A DNA stretch of 10,944 bases from Chromera velia (Eukaryota > Sar > Chromeraceae). The position numbers and the translations under genes were made by a program. The stretch is from contig JAHBMJ010003430.1 of assembly GCA_018398765.1 (NCBI GenBank), forward strand, positions 1 through 10,944. The letters run 5' to 3'. The notes below the pieces were generated by a model, which saw only the letters and a program-made list of their open reading frames with translations, searched no databases and was not told where the DNA came from. Positions 1 to 6,511 of the stretch are shown here, piece by piece (position 1 is the first letter of the stretch; each line of letters starts with the position of its first letter).

Positions 1-4
1 ATCC

Positions 5-622
5 GCATGGCTGAGTCAATTTAACCAAAAGCCAACCGTCAGAGCATGGAGACTTCTAAACAGAGCCATCAAATATGGACAGGCGACTTCGGATCGAGGG
101 ATCATGCTGGACCCTCCTAAGTTGCATGAGAGAATGGAAGTGGTTCTGTATTGCGATGCAGCAAGGGGAAGCGAATTGAATCCATACCCATAGACAGGCT
201 GGGTACTTACCGTGAATGGAAGACCGATCGCTTGGAAGAGTCGAAAACAGAAGAGATGTGCGAGGAGCATCAATCGGGCAGAACTCTGTGCATTGGAAGA
301 TGCGCTTGACTACGCATTGGTGACGATGAGATTTATTTGGGAAATCTGGAAGGACTCGCATTGCACAATTCGAACGGATTCAGATGAGGTGTGCAAGATG
401 CTCAAATCCAGAAACCCGAAGCCCCAGAAAAAGGACTTGATTGAACAAATAAGAGAGATGGGGGGGAAAGTGTGTGTAGTTCTAGCAATAGCTGCAATAG
501 ACGGAATGGAAGAAGGGAAGATCAAAGTACAGCATGTGTACGGCCATCAGAACTACGCAGACAGTTTCACAAAGCCAATGGATATGGATCTGATTGCATC
601 ACTTCTTGAGAAAAACAGATAG
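5..622 (+). pseudogene. Ty1/copia-type retrotransposon RNase H end of pol (5' end cut by window, one in-frame stop)
   Basis: This is the C-terminal RNase H domain of a copia-like polyprotein, which degrades the RNA strand of the RNA/DNA hybrid during reverse transcription. The frame is open from base 5, apart from a TAG at 191-193, to a TAG at 620-622. Visible in order are YCDAA with the first catalytic Asp (155-157), the GWVLTVNGRPIAWKSRKQ block, RAELCALEDA with the catalytic Glu (281-283), RTDSDEV with the next Asp (377-379), and the copia-type ending GHQNYADSFTKPM. Upstream residues such as AWRLLNRAIKYGQ fit the connection to reverse transcriptase, which would lie outside the window. The TAG precedes TGWV, where many copia elements have S-Q-[ST]-G-[YW], so it may be a decayed CAG. 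The family call is firm. Whether the copy is dead rests on one codon. Confidence 0.85.
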
Positions 623-1101
623 GCACAGATAGTCTACACACCCACAGGTCTGTCAAGAGAAGAAAAAGAAAAAGAAGAAGAAGATGATGATGAATGGCCA
701 TGTGTGCAGGTGGATTCGAAGATGCCTGAGATTCAAGGGAGGAGCGCGAGGAGAGAAGGACTGAGGGACAGACAACGGGTTGACTACAAAGCGATTGCAA
801 AAGGGATCAAAGTCAAGGAAGAGAGAGAAAGCTTGATGACGGATCGATTTGGTAAAAAGGGAAGGAATGCATGGAGAAAAGGGGTGTGGGTAAAAAAGAG
901 AAGGTAAAGGAGAAAACATTTTACAGAGATGAGAGACGCAGAACTGATAACAGGCGATCAAAGGGAGAGAAGCTACCTAAGAACAGAGCAAAGGCAACAC
1001 GCTTGGTCTGTTGGGGGGCAGATCATTCCACGTCCATGTGTTCGCCTGCGTCAACGTTCCAGACGTTCGAAGGAAGCAACTCAAACGGAGATCAAATGTA
1101 G
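623..1101 (+). other. Purine-rich stretch downstream of the copia RNase H; basic open frames, unrecognised
   Basis: After the RNase H stop at 620-622 the same frame stays open to a TAA at 905-907. It encodes an acidic patch (EEKEKEEEDDDE) and then a strongly Lys/Arg-rich tail. A second basic frame (871-1101) overlaps it and ends with a CWGADHSTSMC stretch, which looks only loosely like a zinc knuckle and lacks the exact C-X2-C-X4-H-X4-C spacing. The purine run at about 657-700 lies where a copia polypurine tract would be expected, just before a 3' LTR, but no LTR can be delimited from one copy. I cannot say that any of this is translated. Confidence 0.3.
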
Positions 1102-2018
1102 TTAAGAAAGCACCTCAAATCAAAGCAAGATGGCAAAAGAGAACGGAAGAGACAAGAAGGTACATGTGCGTGAATGATCGTGAATGGGAATGATGAATGA
1201 ATATGTAAGAGTGGGTTCGCTCCGTGAAAAAAAGAAAAAGGATGCGATTGATGAGGTATCAAGGGTCAGAGAGAAGAGGCGCGGCGCGCGTAGCAGCATA
1301 CCAGTCTAAATCGATCCGCGCACGCCGTCGAGCGCCGTTGAGCGAATTGTACATGTCAGCAATACATGCATGAAGCGTTGTATGCGGGAAATTGCAATAT
1401 GCATGTGAACATACATACAGAGAATGCAGCACTGAAAGAGACTGAATGCGAGTAGACAGAAAAGCAAAGAGCATGTCATGTACGGGACATACAGACAAAT
1501 GTATTACATGAAATACGACAGATACAGATAGAGCAGACGTGCACGTGAGCGATTGATCGACCGATCGACCGAGAATTACAAATACAGATAGAAAGAGTGT
1601 ATCGAGGTCCGGACTAGAGAGATCTGTGAACTCGAGACCATTCTCGAAAGACCAGACTTACAAGTATATGTACAAGCGTGGATCTCTGAGCTTAGGTAAG
1701 CTAGGGATTTATCAATTAATTAGAACATAAATCTATATAAATCCTATCCTATCATGATATCCTTGCAAAAAATCAATGAATTCAACTTGAATTGAATTAA
1801 ATTGAATTAGTATAACTTGCATACACCATACTTAACAATACTACATACTGACATACTGTGCCACATACACCTAGGCATACACTCATGATATATTTTCTAT
1901 AACTAGCATTGGTGCAAACCGATATCTGACATTAGACCGCGGAGATTCCCAGAATATAAATCTTATCTTGTTCTATCCTATATCTCTGATCATGATCCTA
2001 CCGATTACAAAAAACCTA
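1102..2018. other. Stretch with no supported gene
   Basis: No coding frame here has recognisable protein features. The stretch holds short GATCGACC repeats near 1550-1570, an AT-rich TTGAATT-type direct repeat near 1788-1820, and a diverged pair of AT-rich segments described separately. It lies downstream of the minus-strand sphingolipid synthase gene, so its upper end should include that gene's 3' UTR. I found no clear AATAAA on the minus strand between 1500 and 2018. Confidence 0.5.
1723..2013 (+). repeat. Diverged AT-rich direct repeat, two copies about 230 bp apart
   Basis: The segments at about 1723-1771 and 1952-2013 both start with AGAAYATAAATCT. They continue through CTATCCTAT and ATCATGAT-like blocks and end in CAAAAAA. 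The copies differ by several insertions. They may be remnants of a tandem or terminal duplication, but divergence is high and chance similarity in AT-rich DNA is possible. Confidence 0.25.
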
Positions 2019-2466
2019 TTAGACGTGCACTGGAGGTCTGTTCCGTCCGCCACTTGGTCTGAACCTGTCAGAGCCTTTCCCTGCACCCTCTTTTTTTGTC
2101 CCCCCTCGCTCTAACGCGTCCATCTCTTGACCTCCCTCACCCCCACCAGCACCCACTGCCCCCCCATGTAACCCTAAAGCCCTTCTGGCATAGGGATCCC
2201 ACAGCGACAGAGGATCGGGAAGGTCTCTGAACAGAATGGGCGCATGCCAGATGAGCAGCGTGACGTACACGGCCACCGACATGTCGACTGAGTAGTGGTA
2301 CCCCTCGTAGATCGTCCTCATCACTCGTTGCACGAGCAACAGAAACCTGCATGCATGCATCGACGTGTGTTGGAATGAAGGGAGGAGAACCGATCGGGGA
2401 AAAAAGTGCATATTCTTGATTTTGTGCTCTTTCTGCGCAGACGCTGAATCCATACACAAGTAAGTA

Positions 2467-2514
<48 letters not shown>

Positions 2515-2966
2515 TGTGTGTGTGTGTGTGTGTGTGTTGTGTGTGTGTTGTGTCTGTTGTGTGAGTGTTGTGTGTAACGCACAGAGAGCTAAAGGGTGCA
2601 AAAACCATGAAAGAGGAGAGAAGCTTGTGGGCGGACATTGACAGAAAAGATTGACAGAGAGGTGGGAAAAGACATAAAGGGACGGAATGAGGAATGCATT
2701 GTGTTTGTTGAAAAGGAAGAAACAAAGAGCCATGCAGGTTTTCAATACGGCCTGCCAGCAGGAATGACTTCTGAAGCCCTTTCTTTCTTCCTTTTTCCTT
2801 ACAAACCAGCAACAGCAAAAAGTAAGTAAAACTTGGAGAGATTACATGTTTCTTTCTTTCCCCTCCTTCTCTTCTTTGGACAGACAGAGAAAGAGAGGAA
2901 GGAAAGCCACACACGCAGACACACTCACACGCTCTCTCTCTCTTTCACACACATACACACACACAC

Positions 2967-3009
<43 letters not shown>

Positions 3010-4006
3010 CAGAGAAACTGACTCAAATATACAGACACGCGCATACAAGAACGAACGAATGCGAGGGGGGGGGAGGGGGGGAGAGAGAGAAAGAGAGAGG
3101 TGAGCCAACCAGAGAGGGGGGACCACAGCGATCCAGGGCATCCACTTTGGGTGCATCCGGAGCAGCCACAGACTTGTGATCATGCTCATCACGTAGAAGA
3201 TCGAGTGGCCAGAGAACAGCAGATCTGCGCACACACCCCCTGGATGCATGATGAACGGAGAGACAGGGCCATGGAATTCGCACTCGACCCTGGGGTTCGG
3301 GAGGATCGTCACTGTGTACGTGCATATTCGCAGAAGCCGTCCACATGTGAGAGTCCTCAAACATTTCCTCAGAAGAATTACCCCCTCCCTACCGTGTAAC
3401 AGGTGAGTGACTACCACAATGCCAATCAGAGGGTCAAGCTCGGTCAGTTCCCCCAGGGTGGAACGTCCGAAGTACAACACTGATGGCGCCCACTCCTTGG
3501 ACCTCAACCACAAGTGCACAGGGTCCGTCAGGGGGGTGCGATCAATAGGAACCAGGGAAATCACCTGCGAGGGGGGACAAATGTCGAAGCCAGGACGCGA
3601 CTGTCTCTTAAAAACTAGTGCGAGAGATATGTAGGGGTATCACCTGTCTGGCAATGGAAAGGGAGAACGAGGGAGGGGCAAGGTCGAGTTTCGGAAAGAA
3701 GTCACGCCCTCCGATTCTGTGCCCCACCGAGTGCAGCGACGGAAAAACAAAGAGAGGCGGGGACAAAATCAGCAAACGGCCCAGGACTCTTATTCTAGTG
3801 CCCGAGGCTGTCCCTGTCCACTCATTTCCCAGAAGGCATGGATTCTTGTTTTTGATGCATAACCGAGCTAGACTCACCTGCACGACATAGTTTTCGAACA
3901 GGAGAATGCAAACAAGAAAGGCGAGGTCCCGCAAAGCAAGCAGAACACAACGCAGAAGCGATGGCCGCACTCCCGGATGCGGCCCGTATTTGTTTCCCAT
4001 CTCCAT
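2019..4006 (-). CDS. Sphingomyelin/inositol-phosphorylceramide synthase-like protein (PAP2-like), 3 exons, 303 aa
   Basis: The family moves a phosphocholine or phosphoinositol head group onto ceramide, releasing diacylglycerol, and acts as a multipass enzyme of the Golgi or plasma membrane. Exons on the minus strand are 4006-3878, 3564-3110 and 2346-2019, giving 912 nt with a TAA at 2021-2019. Splice sites are CAG|GTGAGT to TCGCAG|G (phase 0) and CTCTG|GTTGGC to TGCAG|G, which rebuilds Trp195. An in-frame TGA lies two codons before the ATG. Residues about 18-36 form the first membrane segment, followed by a TPLTDP loop. A block at about 97-134 ending in TVTILPNP aligns without gaps to the family's second conserved region. 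CADLLFSGHS carries His163, and HYSVDMSVAVY carries His212 and Asp216, completing the catalytic triad. The Gly of the usual CGD motif is Ala156. The Gly/Lys/Arg-rich tail (about 255-303) is low complexity. Substrate choice cannot be read from the sequence. Confidence 0.85.
2471..2575 (+). repeat. Compound microsatellite (AG)21(TG)12 with degenerate TG/TTG tail
   Basis: A perfect AG run covers 2471-2512 and passes directly into TG repeats at 2513-2537, then into degenerate TGTTGTG units to about 2575. It lies inside intron 2, where the pre-mRNA reads it as CA followed by CU repeats. Confidence 0.95.
2908..3017 (+). repeat. Compound microsatellite: CA, CT, CA and GA tracts
   Basis: Interrupted CA repeats lead into a CT run (2932-2943), then CA repeats at about 2945-2966, then GA repeats with CAGA interruptions to 3017. 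All lie within intron 2 of the minus-strand gene. The CA and CT blocks are complementary to the TG and AG blocks at 2471-2537 on the same strand. Confidence 0.95.
3064..3100 (+). repeat. Polypurine tract with G9-A-G7 run
   Basis: Nine G, one A and seven G at 3065-3081 are followed by GA-rich sequence to 3100. On the coding (minus) strand this is a C/T-only stretch starting 9 nt after the intron 2 donor. Such tracts can form triplex or G-quadruplex DNA. That is general knowledge and is not shown here. Confidence 0.85.
3565..3877 (-). other. Intron 1 of the sphingolipid synthase-like gene (313 nt)
   Basis: The donor CAG|GTGAGT is close to the ideal eukaryotic consensus. The acceptor ends in TTGTCCCCCCTCGCAG, with a good pyrimidine tract. 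Removal joins the first transmembrane segment (ending ENYVVQ) to VISLVPIDRTPLTDP in phase 0, which matches the order of elements in the family. Retention would bring in stop codons. Confidence 0.8.
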
Positions 4007-4183
4007 GGACAGTCAAGTCAGTCCGGATCTCTCTGTCTGTCTGTCCCTTCTTCTTGTCCGTCTGATGGGCCGCAGGCTCGAGAGACGAGGACAGACAGAA
4101 ACAGCCAGCCTCCCTTGCAGAAGTTTTTCTCTCAAGGACTTCTTTCTCCGTTTTTGTTTTTTCGAGCCTGGTCAGCTCACAGA

Positions 4184-4201
4184 CAGACAGGGGCCTGTCT
4201 G
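4184..4201. repeat. Short palindrome CAGACAGG-GG-CCTGTCTG
   Basis: Two perfect 8-bp arms around a 2-base centre, about 180 bp upstream of the synthase start codon on its strand. It could be a dimeric protein-binding site. No regulator is implied by the sequence alone. Confidence 0.6.
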
Positions 4202-4491
4202 CGTGTTTTCAATTGAGCTCACGTAGCCAGAGATACCAACCAATCGAAAGAACGGAGACGGGGCGCTTCTTTTGACAACAGTCGCTCAACAGTCACACGA
4301 CACCCGTGAGTCTTCAAATTCAGACACAAGAGAATCAATAGCTGGCTCCGGCACTCAAAAGTTGACTAACAGCTGGGGGCTTCAGCCCACTGAAAACCCA
4401 CTGATCTTTCAAGTCGATCTTTTGGGGAGCAACAGTGCATCAAGTGTTGGCGGCGCGCGACAATTCCGTGCACATGGCTCATGCACTGTTT

Positions 4492-4506
4492 CGCGCGCGC
4501 GCGCGC
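4492..4506. repeat. (CG)7 alternating tract, Z-DNA type
   Basis: An uninterrupted CG alternation of 15 bases lies in a CpG-rich, ATGCATGC-containing stretch immediately outside the left TIR of the neighbouring element. Alternating CG of this length is a classic Z-DNA former under negative supercoiling. Confidence 0.8.
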
Positions 4507-4531
4507 ATTCTCGTGCGCCCATGCATGCATG

Positions 4532-4562
4532 CCGTGGCCCCCGGCCCATGCTGTCTAAACCT
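4532..4562 (+). repeat. Left terminal inverted repeat
   Basis: The inner 16 bases match 6512-6527 perfectly in inverse orientation. The outer 15 bases match imperfectly, with a 3-base gap. ATGCATGCAT lies just outside. Confidence 0.65.
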
Positions 4563-4563
4563 G

Positions 4564-4580
4564 CCTGGGGCGACCCCAGG
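4564..4580 (+). repeat. Subterminal hairpin 1 (7-bp stem, CGA loop)
   Basis: CCTGGGG and CCCCAGG pair around CGA, directly inside the left TIR. It has the same stem core as the next hairpin. Confidence 0.7.
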
Positions 4581-4605
4581 TGGTTTTACCTAAGTTTATA
4601 TAGAG

Positions 4606-4630
4606 CTGCCTGGGGCGAAGCCCCAGGCAG
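4606..4630 (+). repeat. Subterminal hairpin 2 (11-bp perfect stem, GAA loop)
   Basis: CTGCCTGGGGC pairs perfectly with its inverse around GAA. The tip reads GCGAAGC, known from biophysical work as an exceptionally stable DNA mini-hairpin. A TATA-like TTTATATAG (4595-4603) lies just before it. Confidence 0.85.
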
Positions 4631-4652
4631 TTGTTGAGAGTTGCCTGGGGCA

Positions 4653-4679
4653 AAGGTCGGTGCCGAAGGCACCGACCTT
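4653..4679 (+). repeat. Subterminal hairpin 3 (12-bp perfect stem, GAA loop)
   Basis: AAGGTCGGTGCC pairs perfectly with its inverse around GAA. The loop and its closing C-G pair are the same as in hairpin 2 although the stem sequence is unrelated. This suggests that the structure, not the sequence, is kept. Confidence 0.85.
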
Positions 4680-4910
4680 GTCGTCACGAACCACGGTGCA
4701 CGTGCCCGACCGGGTTCGCGCGAGGGACGCGCCGACGCGACCTCGCGATCTATACGTACATGCCGCGTATCAAAGGTCCGGCCGGGTCATACAGACCGGC
4801 AGCAACTTTTTGTTCGGCGGTCGCGATCAGCGATAGATACCAGTAGATACACATTAAGTTGACGGTTGCTTTCAACTTTCGTCTCTTCTCACTCTTGTCA
4901 CTGGAGATGC

Positions 4911-4940
4911 ACATCATTGCACATCATTGTACATCCATTG
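4911..4940 (+). repeat. 10-bp tandem repeat, three copies
   Basis: ACATCATTGC, ACATCATTGT and ACATCCATTG follow one another directly, upstream of the larger tandem repeat. Confidence 0.8.
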
Positions 4941-4948
4941 ATTAACTC

Positions 4949-5077
4949 ACTGATTGATTCCGCACTTGGCCTTCCCGCTTACTAACTGCACTGATTGATA
5001 ATTCCGTACTCGGTCTTCCCGCTTACTGACTACACTGATTAATAATTCCGCACTCGGCCTTCCTGTTTGCTGCCTGC
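4949..5077 (+). repeat. About 44-bp tandem repeat, three copies
   Basis: Units at 4949-4989 (41 bp), 4990-5033 (44 bp) and 5034-5077 (44 bp) each begin ACTGATT and contain TTCCG[CT]ACT[CT]GG[CT]CTTCC, ending in a TTACTRACT-like segment in the first two. They lie just before the element's gene. They could be an internal promoter or protein-binding repeats, but nothing in them proves a role. Confidence 0.85.
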
Positions 5078-5209
5078 CCACAGTACTAGCCTAACTGCAA
5101 TGCAAAGACTCTGTCCTTGACGGAGGAAGAGGAAAGGAAGTTGGGAGAATGGGGGGAGCAAAAGAATTTTTCGAAGGTGGCCGAGCTAGCAATCCAAAAG
5201 GAAGTAGCA

Positions 5210-5995
5210 ATGGAAAGTGAGTGCAGGGGATAGCTTTTTGCTGCGTCGGCGAAAAGCACAGAGGAGAGAGACTTGTTGCGGACAGGGCAGGCAAGAGCCT
5301 TGTTTACACAGAACACCCCCCCTCATGAAAGCAAGTATTCGTCTCTTTTGCTCTCCAACCCCTCTCTCCGATCCGTCGCACTGGCAGTCATGGCAGTAAG
5401 AGACCACTACGCGACTCCATTTGAAGTAACCATGCAGGGGTTGCTGATGGGGGAGACTGTGGTGATGCACATGCCCCTTTTTGACAACTCTCTTGAGCTG
5501 TTACATTGGGTAGGAGAGGGAGCCTCCATCACCCACCATCTTTTCAATCCCCCCAATCTCCCCGTCCGCAATGCCTCCCACTATGATCGCTTAGAAAGAG
5601 TGGTAAAGGCCGATTGCGATGCAGAGAGGGCTTTTTTTGCAGAGATGTCCAGAAGGGGGGGGCTGACAGACTGGCTCCGGTACTTCCTAACCACCGTACT
5701 CATAGCGCAATATGTGCAGCGATTTGCGCACATATGGAATCCCTTCTCTATCGATTCAATGACGGCGGGCAAGCAAGCCATGTGGTCAGTGCCTGCACCA
5801 CGCCTCTCTCAGTGGGAAGTAGCACGTTTTGCACCCCCTGAAAATATGAATCAAGCAGAGCAATTCAGAAAGGAGAGGGAGGTGGGGCGTCTGCCTGATG
5901 GCGTGTCCTTTTCAGCAAATATGGTAGAAGAAGAATCTGAGAGGGAAGAGGTAGAGGAACGGAGAGAGGTGTTTCACACGGAGGACATAACCTAG
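5210..5995 (+). CDS. Unrecognised protein of the TIR element, possibly with a 45-nt intron
   Basis: A long open frame (5234-5995) ends at TAG 5993-5995. From the ATG at 5390 it gives 201 residues. The frame is also open upstream of a TAG at 5231-5233, and this TAG lies inside a possible in-frame 45-nt intron (5217-5261) with donor GTGAGT and acceptor CACAG. Removing it joins AME to an ERDLLRTGQARAL segment and allows a start at ATG 5210, giving 246 residues. Visible features are a hydrophobic helix (WLRYFLTTVLIAQYVQRF), a WNPFSIDSM segment, and a highly charged Glu/Arg-rich C-terminus. I recognise no family, transposase triad or zinc finger. It lies alone between the element's ends, so a role in mobility is an inference from position. 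The start codon is uncertain. Confidence 0.5.
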
Positions 5996-6142
5996 GACAT
6001 AACAGAAGAACAGGCCGTAGCTGAAGAGAACCGCCGCAGAACATTCAGACAGGTAATCGATGCCTGTTTCCCTCACCACCATGATGAGGCAGAAGATTTC
6101 GAGCTTGTCTGGGAAGTGCCAATCCAAGTAAACAAAAAGTGA
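5996..6142 (+). other. In-frame open continuation after the element gene's TAG
   Basis: The same frame stays open for 48 codons to TGA 6140-6142 and reads as ordinary protein, with segments such as RRRTFRQVIDACF and FELVWEVPIQ. The TAG lies between two copies of AGGACATAAC (5982-5991 and 5994-6003), so a 12-bp duplication may have created it. Read-through, a stop that truncates an older gene, or chance are all possible. Confidence 0.35.
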
Positions 6143-6332
6143 CACATGCAACTTTGCATTGTTTATAAACTTATCACAGAGTGGAAATTTACTCTGGAAA
6201 ATTATTTAGAAAATTTGATTTAATTCTTTTCTATAAAATAATATCTAGAATTATATAAAAATTTTGATTTATTGATTTAATTTAAGCATTGTACATGAAT
6301 CTTTAAAGTTGCGTTCAGATACTAAATCCTAG

Positions 6333-6338
6333 AATAAA
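6333..6338 (+). promoter_or_regulatory. AATAAA, possible polyadenylation signal of the element gene
   Basis: A canonical hexamer about 190 nt after the TGA at 6140-6142, in the AT-rich tail (6143-6399) that otherwise contains no gene or clear repeat. The hexamer is common in AT-rich DNA. Confidence 0.35.
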
Positions 6339-6399
6339 GGCATTTTTAAACTTTTTTCAACGTTTTTTACACTATAGAGAGAATGCAGAAAGACTCCTT

Positions 6400-6504
6400 G
6401 ACTGCCTGGGGTGCCGCAGGCGGTCCGTAAGGACCGCCTGGGGAAGGTCATACATAAGACCCCAGGCGGCCCATCAAGGCCGCCTGGGGTCAGCGCAGGC
6501 AGTC
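6400..6504. repeat. Right-end cruciform-like block: outer 9-bp stem around two strong hairpins
   Basis: GACTGCCTG (6400-6408) and CAGGCAGTC (6496-6504) are inverse and enclose two hairpins. The first (6417-6440) has a 10-bp stem CAGGCGGTCC with a GTAA loop. The second (6458-6491) has a 14-bp stem GACCCCAGGCGGCC with a 6-base CATCAA loop. The GCCTGGGG motif recurs in both and is shared with the left end. Confidence 0.8.
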
Positions 6505-6511
6505 ATTCTGA

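Larger units (their letters stand above)
2347..3109 (-). other. Intron 2 of the sphingolipid synthase-like gene (763 nt), microsatellite-filled
   Basis: The donor is CTCTG|GTTGGC at 3109-3108 and the acceptor is ATGCATGCAG at 2347. Splicing restores Trp195 and puts the two halves of the catalytic triad (His163; His212 and Asp216) into one frame. A pyrimidine-rich patch lies about 20-40 nt before the acceptor. The donor is weaker than that of intron 1. The intron holds nearly all of the gene's simple repeats, including a C-rich tract just after the donor. Confidence 0.75.
4007..4531. other. Gene-free flank between the synthase start and the TIR element
   Basis: It should hold the 5' UTR and promoter of the minus-strand synthase, but I see no clear TATA box. 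It contains GTCTGT/ACAGAC-rich sequence, a short palindrome (4184-4201), a CCAAT pentamer near 4240, and a (CG)7 run. A Ser/Thr-rich plus-strand frame from about 4272 runs into the element but has no ATG start at its head and no recognisable domain, so I do not call it. Confidence 0.5.

Noticed and set aside
871-1101. CWGADHSTSMC as a retroviral-type zinc knuckle
   Set aside because: The second Cys is missing and the spacing is wrong for C-X2-C-X4-H-X4-C.
1201-1240. GGGTTCGCTCC resembling a tRNA T-arm (B box)
   Set aside because: No matching acceptor stem, anticodon arm or A box could be found around it.
2137-2914. Long minus-strand open frames through the AG/TG microsatellites
   Set aside because: Their length comes from simple repeats that lack stops. 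Only 2019-2346 shows family motifs, and it joins to 3110 by splicing.
2846-3103. Plus-strand frames rich in Arg-Glu and Thr-His
   Set aside because: They are translations of GA and CA repeats inside intron 2 of the minus-strand gene.
4272-4637. Plus-strand Ser/Thr-rich frame running into the left end of the element
   Set aside because: It has no ATG at its head, crosses the CG tract, TIR and hairpins, and shows no domain.
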